A stretch of 64,000 nt of DNA from Cycloclasticus sp. 46_120_T64 (GCA_002162695.1 MAAM01000012.1:1-64000); one strand, 5' to 3'. Counted from the stretch's first letter, positions 1 to 9,867 are shown. Translations and numbers: made by a program. The notes: generated by a model from the letters alone, not told the origin.

Positions 1-168
1 ATCAACAAGATCAACAAGATCAACAAGATCAACAAGATCAACAAGATCAACAAGATCAACAAGATCAACAAGATCAACAAGATCAACAAGATCAACAAGA
101 TCAACAAGATCAACAAGGTCAACAAGGTCAACAAGGTCAACAAGGTCAACAAGGTCAACAAGGTCAAG
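1..168 (+). repeat. 9-bp in-frame tandem repeat (Q-Q-D / Q-Q-G)
   Basis: Thirteen perfect copies of ATCAACAAG are followed by five perfect copies of GTCAACAAG and a partial unit. In the frame of the downstream VWA gene (codons starting at base 3) this reads 12 x Gln-Gln-Asp and then 6 x Gln-Gln-Gly with no stop. The change from Asp to Gly is one A-to-G substitution that has spread through consecutive units. The array runs off the window start, so its total length is unknown. Such perfect arrays usually vary in copy number between strains by slippage; because the unit is 9 bp the frame is kept. Confidence 0.95.
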
Positions 169-1433
169 CTAACTCGAAGGCTAAAAGTACCGTGCCTACG
201 GTGCAAAACAGGACTGAGCATAGCTTAGAGGCAAGCAGTTTTTCCACCTTAGATCAGAATGATAAATTTGCTTTGAACAAGCTTGGTTCTGCTGGAGCCG
301 GTGCGATGACTGATATCGACGAATTGCGAGTTGAAGGCGCATGGCTCTTACCTGAGACTATGAGTGCCTTAACAAAGGAAGATTTGGATCTTCAATTGAG
401 TGACGCCTTAGATGAAAAATGGCAAGCGTTGATGACAAGTTGGGATGAGTTATCTGGGGAGTTTAATGAATTGTCGGGTTTGTTGGCGCAAGGCTGGGAT
501 TTAACGCAAGGCTTGTTGGCATCACATGGCTGGCGTGAGATTATTCGCTATCGGAAAATGATGCAGCAGTTGCCAGAATTACAGACTTTAATGCGTCAAC
601 TAGGGCGTCAGCAACTGCTTGCTGCTAAGGAAGAGGGGGAGTCCATAGCTGGCGTGCTTGTTGATCCGCTAGCGCAAAAAACACCGGAAGATATGGAACT
701 CGTTCTGCCTAGGGTTGTTATGGAGACGGGAGGGCTTGAGCGTAGTAATGATATCAGCCGAATGTTACCGGCTGAATATGCACAGCTAGGGCACCCGAAG
801 ATGAAGTCGTTGTGGTTTGCCCGCTATGCCGAAAGAATGTTGCTTTGCTACCAATATCAAGGTTTATCATCTGCGTCTAAACTACAAAGCACGATTCCCA
901 ACGAAGGGCAATGTGAGGATAAGGAAGCGTCGGGTCTTGGTCCTATTATTATTTGTTTGGATACCTCGGGTTCTATGCAAGGTGAACCGGAGCATATTGC
1001 TAAAGCAGTGACCCTAGAGGCTTTACGCATCGCATTTTCTGAGCAGCGCCCCTGCTATCTTTATATGTTTGGTGGGCCGGAAGAAATTGTTGAGCATAAA
1101 TTAGATCTTACTAAAGGCGGTTTAGCTGAATTATTGGCGTTCTTATCTAACTCTTTTCATGGCGGAACGCATGTCGTTGAACCTTTATTAAAAGCGCTTG
1201 AAAAACAGCAGCAGCAAGCTTGGCATAAGGCGGATATTTTGCTTATTAGTGATGGACGGTTCCCTTTGCAAGAGCACGTCATCAAACAAATTATTGATTT
1301 AAAAGAACGGCAAAAATTGCGTTTGCACGGTTTAGTGCTAGGGCAGTGGAAGAGTCGTTCAATGCAAGCTGTTTGTGAGCCATTACATGTATTTGAGTCT
1401 TGGAACTCATTGGGCGAAGAGTTTAAGGTTTAA
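1..1433 (+). CDS. viaA: VWA-domain protein, ViaA-like (5' partial)
   Basis: The gene enters the window already open; the frame from base 3 gives 476 residues with no upstream stop. Residues 1-54 are the Gln-rich repeat. The following region has the ViaA pattern (a helical segment ending PELQTLMRQLGR, then MLPAEYAQLGHPKMKSLW). A C-terminal von Willebrand A domain carries an intact MIDAS start, DTSGSM, at residue about 320 (bases 960-977). ViaA acts with the MoxR-type AAA+ ATPase RavA; a ravA gene would be expected upstream, outside the window. The GTG at 192 could be called as a start by software, but the open frame and continuous codon pattern upstream argue that it is internal. The Gln-rich extension is not a standard part of ViaA. 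Confidence 0.75.
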   Translation, partial: QQDQQDQQDQQDQQDQQDQQDQQDQQDQQDQQDQQDQQGQQGQQGQQGQQGQQGQANSKAKSTVPTVQNRTEHSLEASSFSTLDQNDKFALNKLGSAGAGAMTDIDELRVEGAWLLPETMSALTKEDLDLQLSDALDEKWQALMTSWDELSGEFNELSGLLAQGWDLTQGLLASHGWREIIRYRKMMQQLPELQTLMRQLGRQQLLAAKEEGESIAGVLVDPLAQKTPEDMELVLPRVVMETGGLERSNDISRMLPAEYAQLGHPKMKSLWFARYAERMLLCYQYQGLSSASKLQSTIPNEGQCEDKEASGLGPIIICLDTSGSMQGEPEHIAKAVTLEALRIAFSEQRPCYLYMFGGPEEIVEHKLDLTKGGLAELLAFLSNSFHGGTHVVEPLLKALEKQQQQAWHKADILLISDGRFPLQEHVIKQIIDLKERQKLRLHGLVLGQWKSRSMQAVCEPLHVFESWNSLGEEFKV

Positions 1434-1819
1434 AAAACTTGAGTTGGCTATACATTGAAAGTGGCTAGTTTATCCGCTGTTATGCATGATAGAAAGAATT
1501 CTATGCCTCTGTGATAAGAGCCTTCTTTTGATGCAAAAGAAGACGTACTTTAATGATAACTCAATAATATAACGAGCTGCTTATCTCAGGCTTAGGCCGG
1601 TAGTAAAAGCTTAGGGTTTACAAGACTACGGGTGTTGGTCGTTAAATCATAGCTTTGTCCAATGATTGGCAGCGAGATAACTTTGGACTTACAATAAGGA
1701 GTGAGCATAACCGGTTAGATTGCCGTCTAGCTAATTACTGTGAGTTCCTAGTTTTTATCAGCGAGGGTCTAGTATATGTTGGATATAGCGGTTTTATGCA
1801 CAAACTATAGAGGTTGAAA
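1434..1819. other. intergenic region with a small hairpin
   Basis: No convincing gene is seen in these 386 bases. A perfect 9-bp hairpin lies at 1522-1542 (CTTCTTTTG, loop ATG, CAAAAGAAG); it has no T-run behind it, so it is not a standard terminator. A shorter ATAGAA/TTCTAT palindrome lies at 1489-1504. The promoter for rseC-mucD should be in the 3' part but no clear -35/-10 pair was recognised. Confidence 0.5.
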
Positions 1820-2263
1820 ATGATTGAAGAAACGGCGTTAGTGCAATCAATTAATGGTTCGCTTATTAAGGTGGTGACGATGCAAAGTTCTGCCTGCCAG
1901 CAATGTAATGAATCGGCCTCGTGCTCAACGTCTGTGTTATCTAAGTTCTTTGGCAATAAAGAGATTGAGTTGGAATTAGAATCATCACTGGTTTTGCGAG
2001 TGGGCGATAAAGTGTTGCTGGGGATTGAGGAGCGGACGTTACTGTTGCTGACCTCGTTGATTTACTTTATGCCGCTGTGTTGCTTGATCCTATTTGCCGT
2101 ATTGGGTGGTTTTATTGAGTCATATTTGAACTTAGACGGCGAATTATTGAGTATCGTATTGGGCGTTGGCGGACTGGTTGGTGGTTATTTTGCGGTTAGA
2201 ATTTTTATGGCGCGGAGTTTTCAAACAACAAGCATTAAGCCGCTTATCTTGAAAAAACTGTAA
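1820..2263 (+). CDS. rseC: RseC/MucC family protein (SoxR-reducing / sigma-E-associated)
   Basis: 147 residues from ATG at 1820; a TTG two codons upstream also lies in frame, but ATG gives the family start (MIEET). An N-terminal cytoplasmic part carries a Cys cluster (residues about 24-35, ACQQC...SC), followed by two predicted membrane helices at about 75-97 and 108-130, the normal RseC layout. In E. coli RseC belongs to the Rsx/RseC system that re-reduces SoxR and is encoded with rpoE-rseA-rseB. Here it is followed 44 bp later by mucD, as in pseudomonads, but rpoE, rseA and rseB are not immediately upstream. Confidence 0.85.
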   Translation: MIEETALVQSINGSLIKVVTMQSSACQQCNESASCSTSVLSKFFGNKEIELELESSLVLRVGDKVLLGIEERTLLLLTSLIYFMPLCCLILFAVLGGFIESYLNLDGELLSIVLGVGGLVGGYFAVRIFMARSFQTTSIKPLILKKL

Positions 2264-2307
2264 GTAACAACGGCATTTCAGTGCTTTATTAATATTGGAG
2301 TTTGTGT

Positions 2308-3702
2308 ATGAATGTTACTAAATTATGTGTTTCATTGACGCTCATGTTGGCATCATTGAGTGGTTTCGCAAGCAATTTGCCCGACTTCACTGAGCTGGTT
2401 GAAGAGAATAGCCGTGCGGTGGTTAATATCAGCACCACGCAAAAAATGGCTCAGCAGAAAAGTGGCTTGCCTCCAGGTTTTGAGATTCCTGAAAATTCTC
2501 CGTACGGCGAGTTATTTAGGCATTTTTTTGGTGCGCCCGGGCAACAGCCGAGACAGCGTGAAGCGCGTTCCTTAGGCTCGGGGTTTATTATTTCTGCCGA
2601 TGGTTTTTTATTGACCAATCACCATGTGGTGAAGAATGCCGAGGAAATTATCGTTAGGCTGCAGGATCGTCGTGAATTGAAGGCGACTTTGGTGGGTAGC
2701 GATGAGCGGACTGATGTGGCCTTATTGAAGGTGGAGGCGAGTGATGATTTGCCGGTGGTTAAGTTCGGTTCTTCAAAAGAGCTTAAGGTCGGTGAGTGGG
2801 TCTTTGCGATTGGTTCACCCTTTGGTTTCGATAGCTCAGTTACCGCCGGTATTGTGAGTGCAAAAGGGCGTAGCTTACCGAAAGAAAATTATGTGCCGTT
2901 TATTCAAACCGATGTGGCGATTAATCCGGGTAATTCAGGTGGCCCCTTATTTAACTTAGCCGGCGAAGTTGTTGGTATTAACTCGCAAATTTATAGTCGC
3001 TCGGGTGGTTTTATGGGGTTATCGTTTGCGATACCTATAGATGTGGCGTTGAATGTCAGCCGTCAGCTAAAAGACAAAGGTCGAGTAGTTCGAGGCTGGC
3101 TCGGTGTGCGGATTCAGGATGTGACCCGAGAACTTGCCGAATCCTTTGGTATGGATAAGCCGCGTGGCGCTTTAGTGTCACAAGTGATTGTTGGTAGCCC
3201 AGCTGAGAAGGCTGGCGTACGAGTGGGTGATGTCATTATTGCTTTTAATGGTCAGGTGGTCGATCGTTCATCAACCCTGCCGCCATTGGTCGGTACGGCA
3301 AGGGTGAGTAGTACCGCCAAGCTTGAGCTTATACGGCAAAAACAGCTGAAAACCTTATCGGTTAAGTTGGAAAGCCTGCCTGACGATGAAAAGCCGATAA
3401 GCTTGTCGGTAACACAACCCGAACTCGATCATATCCTCGGTCTGTTGCTGAGGGAGTTAACGGCGGAGATGCGTCAACAACTCGCGATAAAGCAGGGGGG
3501 AGTGTTGGTGCAGTCGGTTACTACAGGGGTAGCAAAAAAATCAGGAATTCGCCCCGGTGATATTATTCTTCAGTTCGGTGGTGAGACGGTGACGAGTGTT
3601 CAGCAGTTTAAGTCCTTAGCCGAGAAACTGAGCGCAGATAAGTTTATTTCCCTGTTAATTAATCGACAAGGCAGTCCAATTTTCCTCGCTTTGAAAAAAT
3701 AA
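2308..3702 (+). CDS. mucD: periplasmic serine protease MucD/DegP (Do family)
   Basis: 464 residues from ATG at 2308, preceded by GGAG seven bases upstream; the TTG at 2302 is a poorer start. A Sec signal peptide ends near SGFA (about residue 22). The trypsin-like domain shows the full triad: His about 106 (TNHHVV), Asp about 136 (RTDVALL), Ser about 210 (NPGNSGGPL). Two PDZ domains follow (about 255-345 and 365-460). It degrades or refolds damaged envelope proteins in the periplasm. The position after rseC supports the MucD name over DegQ or DegS; there is no N-terminal anchor of the DegS type. A terminator follows. Confidence 0.93.
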   Translation: MNVTKLCVSLTLMLASLSGFASNLPDFTELVEENSRAVVNISTTQKMAQQKSGLPPGFEIPENSPYGELFRHFFGAPGQQPRQREARSLGSGFIISADGFLLTNHHVVKNAEEIIVRLQDRRELKATLVGSDERTDVALLKVEASDDLPVVKFGSSKELKVGEWVFAIGSPFGFDSSVTAGIVSAKGRSLPKENYVPFIQTDVAINPGNSGGPLFNLAGEVVGINSQIYSRSGGFMGLSFAIPIDVALNVSRQLKDKGRVVRGWLGVRIQDVTRELAESFGMDKPRGALVSQVIVGSPAEKAGVRVGDVIIAFNGQVVDRSSTLPPLVGTARVSSTAKLELIRQKQLKTLSVKLESLPDDEKPISLSVTQPELDHILGLLLRELTAEMRQQLAIKQGGVLVQSVTTGVAKKSGIRPGDIILQFGGETVTSVQQFKSLAEKLSADKFISLLINRQGSPIFLALKK

Positions 3703-3729
3703 ACGGTACAATACAGCTTGTAATATAAG

Positions 3730-3751
3730 GCGCCTCGTTGGAGGCGCTTTT
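3730..3751 (+). terminator. rho-independent terminator after mucD
   Basis: Stem GCGCCTC (3730-3736), loop GTTG, stem GAGGCGC (3741-3747), then TTTT. It separates rseC-mucD from the lepA operon. Confidence 0.8.
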
Positions 3752-3770
3752 AATAGATGAGTGAATAACA

Positions 3771-5573
3771 GTGCCAGATATTAGTTTAACAAGAAATTTT
3801 TCAATTATTGCCCATATTGACCACGGTAAATCTACCTTGGCTGATCGTTTGATTCATATGTGTGGAGGCTTGACTGATCGCGAAATGGCGGAGCAAGTTC
3901 TCGATTCGATGGATATTGAACGTGAACGTGGGATCACCATTAAAGCGCAAAGTGTTACTTTACACTATACCGCTAATGATGGTTTAACCTATCGTTTGAA
4001 CTTTATCGACACCCCGGGGCACGTGGATTTTTCCTATGAGGTGTCCCGTTCGTTGGCCGCTTGTGAAGGTGCGTTATTAGTAGTTGATGCGGCTCAAGGG
4101 GTTGAGGCTCAAAGTGTTGCTAATTGTTATACCGCGATTGAACTCGGCTTAGAAGTCGTACCTATTCTCAATAAGATCGACCTGCCATCTGCTGAGCCTG
4201 AACGTGTTGCCGAAGAGATTGAAGAAATTATTGGCATCGAAGCGATAGCTGCCCCGAAAATTAGTGCTAAAACGGGTGTGGGCGTTGATTTGGTATTAGA
4301 AGAAATCGTTAAATGTGTCCCCGCACCAGAAGGTGATCCTGATGCGCCGTTGCAAGCGCTGATTATTGACTCGTGGTTTGATAACTACCTTGGTGTGGTG
4401 TCATTAATTCGCGTGGTGAATGGCACGATTAAGAAAAAACAAAAAATTAAAATGATGGCGTCAAATGACGTGCATCTAGTCGACCAAGTGGGTGTGTTTA
4501 GCCCGAAAAGAGAAGTGCTGGATTGCCTATATCCAGGGGATGTTGGATTCATGGTCGCCGGTATCAAGGATATTTATGGTGCGCCCGTGGGTGACACAAT
4601 CACCAACGTTGCTCAGCCCGCTGATGGCTCATTACCCGGTTTCAAAACAGTACAGGCACGTGTGTTTGCTGGTTTATTCCCGTCGAGCTCAAATGATTAT
4701 GAGAACCTTCGCGAAGCGTTAAATAAACTTAAGCTGAACGATGCCTCGTTAAATTACGAACCAGAAACTTCTGATGCACTAGGTTTCGGTTTCCGCTGTG
4801 GTTTCCTAGGCATGTTGCACATGGAAATCATCCAGGAAAGGTTGGAGCGTGAGTATGACCTAGACTTGATTACGACTGCGCCGACGGTGATTTATGAGGT
4901 GGAGTTACATAACGGCGAGGTGCTAGAGGTCGATAACCCAGCTAAATTACCGGATGTGTCGACGGTGAAGGAAATACGTGAACCGATTATTGAAGCACAT
5001 ATCTTGGTGCCGCAAGAGTATCTAGGCAATGTGATTACCCTATGTATCGACAAACGTGGAGTGCAGACAAAAATGCAATACATGGGGAAACAGGTTTCCT
5101 TAAGTTATGAAATGCCAATGAGTGAAGTGGTGCTCGATTTCTTTGATCGCCTTAAATCAGTCAGTCGAGGTTATGCGTCGTTTGAATATGAATTCAAGCG
5201 TTTTCAGACAGAACCTTTGGTTAAGCTCGATGTGTTAATTAACGGTGATCGGGTGGATGCCTTATCGTTAATCGTGCATAAAGATATTAGTCAGAATCGC
5301 GGTCGTGAGCTGGTTGAAAAAATGAAAGAGTTGATTCCACGGCAGATGTTTGACATCGCGATTCAAGCGGCGATTGGTTCGAAAATTATTGCTCGATCTT
5401 CAGTTAAGGCGCTTAGAAAAAATGTTACCGCAAAATGTTACGGTGGGGATATTTCGCGTAAACGTAAATTGTTAGAAAAACAAAAAGCGGGTAAAAAACG
5501 TATGAAACAAGTGGGTAATGTGGATATTCCTCAGGATGCTTTCTTGGCGGTCTTAAAATTAGGCAGTGATTAA
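3771..5573 (+). CDS. lepA: elongation factor 4 (LepA)
   Basis: 600 residues, the usual EF4 length, from a GTG start at 3771. The GTPase motifs are intact: G1 AHIDHGKST near residue 15, G3 DTPGHVDF near 80, and G4 NKIDLP near 134. EF-G-like domains and the LepA-specific C-terminal domain (rich in Lys, ending [13 protein letters not shown]...) follow. EF4 is a ribosome-binding translational GTPase that affects initiation and ribosome back-translocation under stress. It is first in a run with lepB, 9 bp downstream, the classical lepA-lepB pair. Confidence 0.97.
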   Translation: MPDISLTRNFSIIAHIDHGKSTLADRLIHMCGGLTDREMAEQVLDSMDIERERGITIKAQSVTLHYTANDGLTYRLNFIDTPGHVDFSYEVSRSLAACEGALLVVDAAQGVEAQSVANCYTAIELGLEVVPILNKIDLPSAEPERVAEEIEEIIGIEAIAAPKISAKTGVGVDLVLEEIVKCVPAPEGDPDAPLQALIIDSWFDNYLGVVSLIRVVNGTIKKKQKIKMMASNDVHLVDQVGVFSPKREVLDCLYPGDVGFMVAGIKDIYGAPVGDTITNVAQPADGSLPGFKTVQARVFAGLFPSSSNDYENLREALNKLKLNDASLNYEPETSDALGFGFRCGFLGMLHMEIIQERLEREYDLDLITTAPTVIYEVELHNGEVLEVDNPAKLPDVSTVKEIREPIIEAHILVPQEYLGNVITLCIDKRGVQTKMQYMGKQVSLSYEMPMSEVVLDFFDRLKSVSRGYASFEYEFKRFQTEPLVKLDVLINGDRVDALSLIVHKDISQNRGRELVEKMKELIPRQMFDIAIQAAIGSKIIARSSVKALRKNVTAKCYGGDISRKRKLLEKQKAGKKRMKQVGNVDIPQDAFLAVLKLGSD

Positions 5574-5582
5574 GAGGTTAGC

Positions 5583-6359
5583 ATGCATTTTGATTTTTCT
5601 GCGGGATTGACCTTAGCGACCTTGGTAACGGGGTTAATAGCAGCGGCCTATTGGTGGTTTCAGCGCAATAAAGAACAGCAGCTTATAAGCGGCGGCGAAC
5701 CTTTAGTTGTTGAGTACGCGAAGTCATTTTTTCCGGTATTGTTATTTGTCTTGCTGTTGCGTTCGTTTATTGTTGAGCCCTTCCGAATCCCTTCTAGTTC
5801 AATGATGCCTACCTTGTTAATTGGCGACTTTATTCTGGTTAATAAGTTTAGTTACGGTATTCGTTTGCCGGTGGTTAACACCAAAGTTATTGATTTAGGC
5901 GAGCCTGAACGTGGTGATGTGATGGTGTTTCGTTACCCCAAAGATCCTTCCTTGGATTATATTAAACGAGTGATTGGTTTACCTGGGGACAGAGTAGGCT
6001 ATTATGATAAACACGTATATATCAATGGGCAGCGGATTACTCAAGAAAAGATTGATTTATATCAAGGTGTTGGCCAGGGTGTTAATATGACGGGGGCGTT
6101 GTTGAACCATGAACAATTGCCTGTGCAAACACATGATATTTTGATTATGCAGGAGAGGCCATCAATTGAAGGTGAAGTCGTTGTACCCGAGGGGCACTAT
6201 TTTATGATGGGTGATAATAGAGATAACAGTAACGATAGTCGGTACTGGGGAACGGTTCCGGAAGAAAATATTGTAGGGAAGGCGTTTGCTACGTGGATGA
6301 ACTGGGATTCAAGCAATAGTGGTATCGACTGGAAACGACTCGGAACTTTAATTAATTAA
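5583..6359 (+). CDS. lepB: signal peptidase I
   Basis: 258 residues. Two N-terminal membrane helices (about 8-25 and 48-64) are followed by the periplasmic catalytic domain of the S26 family. The Ser/Lys dyad is visible: Ser73 in PSSSMMPTL and Lys128 in YIKRVIGLPGD. The C-terminal box MGDNRDNSNDSRYWG is also intact. The enzyme cleaves signal peptides from exported preproteins at the outer face of the inner membrane. It sits between lepA and the DUF4845-rnc-era genes. Confidence 0.96.
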   Translation: MHFDFSAGLTLATLVTGLIAAAYWWFQRNKEQQLISGGEPLVVEYAKSFFPVLLFVLLLRSFIVEPFRIPSSSMMPTLLIGDFILVNKFSYGIRLPVVNTKVIDLGEPERGDVMVFRYPKDPSLDYIKRVIGLPGDRVGYYDKHVYINGQRITQEKIDLYQGVGQGVNMTGALLNHEQLPVQTHDILIMQERPSIEGEVVVPEGHYFMMGDNRDNSNDSRYWGTVPEENIVGKAFATWMNWDSSNSGIDWKRLGTLIN

Positions 6360-6378
6360 GGATAATAAGGGCATAATT

Positions 6379-6747
6379 ATGCAGGCAGCAAAACAGCAGG
6401 GACTTACGTTTATCGGCTTAGTGATTGTTTTGGGTTTTATTGGAATGATAACCCTGAGTGTATTAAAGGTCTTTCCGGTATATATGGAGCACTTAGCGGT
6501 GCAAACATCGATGGAAGCGATTGAAGTTGACCCTCGAGTGAAAAATATGTCGGTTGGTCAAATTAGAGAGTTATTTAGAAAAAAACTCGATATGAACCAG
6601 GTGACGAGTGTTAGTGCAGGAAAGGCGAAAATTGGTCGTGGTATCGGTGAGTTGACGTTTGTTATTGAATACGAGGTACGCAAAGATTATTTCGCTAATA
6701 TTGATCTTGTGCTGTCCTTTAAAGATGAATTTGCGATGGCATTATAA
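6379..6747 (+). CDS. DUF4845 family membrane-anchored protein
   Basis: 122 residues with one N-terminal hydrophobic helix (about 10-30) after a short charged start (QQGLTFIGL), which resembles a pilin-type leader, followed by a small soluble domain. Proteins of this kind (DUF4845) are commonly found between lepB and rnc in gammaproteobacteria, exactly as here. Function is unknown; topology suggests an inner-membrane anchor with a periplasmic domain. The spacing to lepB (19 bp) and rnc (23 bp) suggests co-transcription. Confidence 0.8.
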   Translation: MQAAKQQGLTFIGLVIVLGFIGMITLSVLKVFPVYMEHLAVQTSMEAIEVDPRVKNMSVGQIRELFRKKLDMNQVTSVSAGKAKIGRGIGELTFVIEYEVRKDYFANIDLVLSFKDEFAMAL

Positions 6748-6770
6748 TTAACTAAATATAGAGATAGACA

Positions 6771-7448
6771 TTGAGTTTTGACGTAAATAGATTAGAAAAG
6801 AAAATTAATGCACGTTTTAATGATCAAGCATTATTAGAACAAGCATTGACCCACCGTAGTATCGGGCATTGCAATAATGAGCGCCTAGAGTTTTTAGGCG
6901 ATGCGATTTTAGGTTTTATTGTTGCTGATGCTATTTATAGTAAGTTTCCTACGGCGGATGAGGGTATTATGAGCCGCCTCCGTGCTCACGTGGTTAACGG
7001 TGATTCCTTGGCCGATGTTGCGCAGCAATTAAAGTTAAGTGACGAGTTGATTCTAGGTCAAGGCGAAATGAAGAGTGGTGGTAAACACCGTGCTTCTATT
7101 TTGGCCGATGCGGTTGAAGCCATTATCGGCGCGCTGTATAAAGATCAGGGGTTGGCTAGTGCTACAGATTGGGTGTTGGCAGCATTTAAACCCAAGTTGG
7201 ATGCCTTATCCTTGAGTTTGGCGACTAAGGACCCAAAAACACAGTTGCAAGAATATATGCAAGCGCGGGGTATTCCGGTGCCGGCATACGAGGTCGTTTC
7301 AACCACGGGTTTAGATCACGATCAACTCTTCACCGTGGAGTGTCGCGTTAACAACTTGCCAGAACTATTCACCGCGAAGGCGAGTTCAAGAAAGAAAGCG
7401 GAACAAAAAGCCGCCTCACAAATTTTAAAGGTATTACTCAATGACTAA
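6771..7448 (+). CDS. rnc: ribonuclease III
   Basis: 225 residues from a TTG start at 6771, which gives the standard N-terminus (MSFDVNRLEKK). The RNase III signature NERLEFLGDA (about 36-45) is intact, and a C-terminal double-stranded RNA-binding domain (about 152-222) begins DPKTQLQEYMQ. The enzyme cleaves double-stranded RNA in rRNA precursors and some mRNAs. The 3' end overlaps era by 8 bp, indicating translational coupling. Confidence 0.96.
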   Translation: MSFDVNRLEKKINARFNDQALLEQALTHRSIGHCNNERLEFLGDAILGFIVADAIYSKFPTADEGIMSRLRAHVVNGDSLADVAQQLKLSDELILGQGEMKSGGKHRASILADAVEAIIGALYKDQGLASATDWVLAAFKPKLDALSLSLATKDPKTQLQEYMQARGIPVPAYEVVSTTGLDHDQLFTVECRVNNLPELFTAKASSRKKAEQKAASQILKVLLND

Positions 7449-8343
7449 TAAAGCATTCAAATCTGGTTTCGTAGCGCTCATTGGTGCGCCTAATGCGGGT
7501 AAGTCAACCTTATTAAATAATATCCTCGGGCAAAAAATAAGCATCACCTCGAGGCGCCCACAGACCACGCGTCACCGAATTTTAGGTATTAAAACGACTG
7601 AAGAATCTCAGGTTGTATATGTTGATACACCGGGTATGCACTTAGGTGGCAAACGTGCGCTGAATAAATATTTAAATAAAACCGCCGACGTTAGCATGAT
7701 GGGTGTTGATGTGGTGGTGTGGGTTAAAGAGGACATGCAATGGGATGATATTGATATATCTATCCTAGAAAAACTCAAAAGCGAAGGTGCTCCGGTGGTT
7801 TTGGCGATCAATAAGATCGATAAAATTAGTAAAAAAGAAGTGCTGTTACCATTTATTCAAAAAATTAGCCTCGAACACGACTTCAAGTCAATCGTGCCTA
7901 TTTCTGCTTTAACGGGTAAACAATTAGGCGAGTTTGAAGAGTTATTAATTAAGCTCTTGCCTGAAGGCGAGATGATGTTCCCTGAAGACCAAGTGACGGA
8001 TAGCTCTGAACGTTTTATGACGACAGAAATAATTCGTGAGAAATTAATACGCCGCTTGGGGCAAGAAATCCCTCATTCGCTGAGTATTAGTATCGATCAA
8101 TATAAGGTGGAAGAAAAAATCACCCGGATTTATGCGGTGATTTGGGTGGAGCGTGACGGCCAGAAAAATATTGTGATTGGTAATAAGGGTACAGGGCTGA
8201 AAGAGATCGGTACCGAAGCGCGTTTAGACATAGAAAAGATGTTGGAAAGTAAGGTTTACCTTAATTTATGGGTTAAGGTGAAAAAGAACTGGTCGGATAA
8301 CGAACGCGAATTAATTAGTTTAGGTTATCGGGGTATGGAGTAG
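7441..8343 (+). CDS. era: GTPase Era
   Basis: 300 residues. The GTPase domain has G1 GAPNAGKST (about 15-23), the switch-II element DTPGMH and G4 NKIDK; the C-terminal KH domain contains the conserved VIGNKG-like loop (about 245-250). Era binds the 3' end of 16S rRNA and checks small-subunit assembly. It starts inside the end of rnc and is followed by recO after 21 bp, the classical rnc-era-recO order. Confidence 0.97.
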   Translation: MTNKAFKSGFVALIGAPNAGKSTLLNNILGQKISITSRRPQTTRHRILGIKTTEESQVVYVDTPGMHLGGKRALNKYLNKTADVSMMGVDVVVWVKEDMQWDDIDISILEKLKSEGAPVVLAINKIDKISKKEVLLPFIQKISLEHDFKSIVPISALTGKQLGEFEELLIKLLPEGEMMFPEDQVTDSSERFMTTEIIREKLIRRLGQEIPHSLSISIDQYKVEEKITRIYAVIWVERDGQKNIVIGNKGTGLKEIGTEARLDIEKMLESKVYLNLWVKVKKNWSDNERELISLGYRGME

Positions 8344-8364
8344 CAACGGATTGATTAACCGTTA

Positions 8365-9057
8365 GTGAATCGTGTCGATCTACAGCCTTGTTATATTTTA
8401 AAGACACAGGCCTATAAGGAAACCAGCGTCATCCATCAGGTCTTTAGCCTTGATTATGGTGTTGTATCGATTATTTCTAAGGGTTCTCGGGTCAATACAT
8501 CAAAACGTGGCAGCCTGTTACAGGCCCACCGAGCGTTATTGATCTCGTGGTCAGGAAAGGGAGAGCTTAAAACCTTAACGGCGGTTGAAGAGCGTCTGCC
8601 AATTGCGCAGCTGAAAGGAACAGCGCTTTATTGCGGTTTTTATGTGAATGAGCTGTTATTGAATTTTTTGCATAAACACGATGCTCATGCTGAATTATTT
8701 AACGGTTTTGCTACGATCATTGCTCAGTTGTCTGCTAATACGGCGCTGGAAGCAAACCTTCGTCAGTTTGAGAAATTGTTATTGAATGAAATTGGTTATG
8801 GTCTCTTACTGGAATATGAAGTCGATACGCAGCTGGCGATACAGCAAGATAACTCTTACCGCTATCAGCTAAATTATGGCGCAATAGCGTGTGAAGATAG
8901 CCATCCAGAAGCCATTTTAGGTTCTACGCTGATTAATTTGCAGCTTAATAAATTAAGCGATAAAAATGAACTGCAGCAGGCTAAGCGGCTGATGCGGAAG
9001 TTAATTGACGCGCAACTGAATGGTAAAGTATTAAAAAGTAGAGAACTGTTTATTTAA
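8365..9057 (+). CDS. recO: DNA repair protein RecO
   Basis: 230 residues from a GTG start at 8365, giving the usual beginning (VDLQPCYILKTQAYKETS). An N-terminal OB fold (about 1-80) is followed by the helical domain. RecO loads RecA on SSB-coated single-stranded DNA with RecR. The call rests on overall family pattern and the era-recO-pdxJ order. No zinc-ribbon Cys set is evident, as in many gammaproteobacterial RecO proteins. Confidence 0.92.
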   Translation: MNRVDLQPCYILKTQAYKETSVIHQVFSLDYGVVSIISKGSRVNTSKRGSLLQAHRALLISWSGKGELKTLTAVEERLPIAQLKGTALYCGFYVNELLLNFLHKHDAHAELFNGFATIIAQLSANTALEANLRQFEKLLLNEIGYGLLLEYEVDTQLAIQQDNSYRYQLNYGAIACEDSHPEAILGSTLINLQLNKLSDKNELQQAKRLMRKLIDAQLNGKVLKSRELFI

Positions 9058-9117
9058 CGTAAAACAAATAAGGATATGTCGTGCATCGCCGCGAGTTATC
9101 CGATTAATAAAATTATT

Positions 9118-9858
9118 ATGAATAAAAATACTATTTTATTAGGTGTCAATATTGACCACGTGGCCACCTTAAGAAATGCTCGGGGTACTGCCTACCCATC
9201 ACCTTTGGACGCGGCGTTTATCGCCGAGCGTGCCGGTGCTGATGGTATTACCATTCACTTACGTGAAGATCGTCGGCATATTAACGATCGTGATGTACGT
9301 GATATTGCGGCGAATATTCATACCCGTTTGAATTTAGAGCACGCGGTGACCGATGAAATGATTGCCATCGCCTGTGAAGTAAAACCGGTCTCGTGTTGCT
9401 TGGTGCCAGAAAAACGCGCAGAGCTGACCACCGAGGGTGGTTTAGACGTGGCGGGTAATTTCAATAAATTGCAGCAGGCTTGTAGTGATTTATCCGCGGC
9501 GGGCATTTTGATTTCACCGTTTATTGATCCCGATAATAATCAAATTGATGCGGTGAAAGACGCCGGTGCGACGATGTTAGAGCTACATACTGGCTGTTAT
9601 GCCGATGCAGCTACCGAAACCGAACGTATGCTGGAGCTGCATCGCCTTAAAGTCGCCGCTCATTATGCGCACTCGATAGGTCTGCAGGTAAACGCTGGGC
9701 ATGGCTTGCATTACCATAATGTTGAGCCCATCGCGAAAATCCCCGAAATCGTTGAGTTAAATATCGGTCATTCTATTATCTCAAGGGCGTTGATCAGTGG
9801 CCTTGCTGAGGCGGTGGCCGATATGAAGTCATTAATGCGTCAAGCGCGATTGAGTTAG
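9118..9858 (+). CDS. pdxJ: pyridoxine 5'-phosphate synthase
   Basis: 246 residues from ATG at 9118. The conserved start of the family ([18 protein letters not shown]) begins just after this codon. An in-frame ATG at 9076 would add 14 residues unlike the family and has its AAGGA only one base upstream, so it is less likely; neither start has an ideal ribosome site. The TIM-barrel enzyme condenses 1-deoxyxylulose 5-phosphate with 3-amino-2-oxopropyl phosphate to make vitamin B6. Catalytic-loop elements HLREDRRHI and NIGHSII are present. acpS, often next in other genomes, is absent here. Confidence 0.93.
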   Translation: MNKNTILLGVNIDHVATLRNARGTAYPSPLDAAFIAERAGADGITIHLREDRRHINDRDVRDIAANIHTRLNLEHAVTDEMIAIACEVKPVSCCLVPEKRAELTTEGGLDVAGNFNKLQQACSDLSAAGILISPFIDPDNNQIDAVKDAGATMLELHTGCYADAATETERMLELHRLKVAAHYAHSIGLQVNAGHGLHYHNVEPIAKIPEIVELNIGHSIISRALISGLAEAVADMKSLMRQARLS

Positions 9859-9867
9859 AGGCAGCTG

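Noticed and set aside
1..168. CRISPR array
   Set aside because: The repeat unit is 9 bp with no spacers and is translated in frame.
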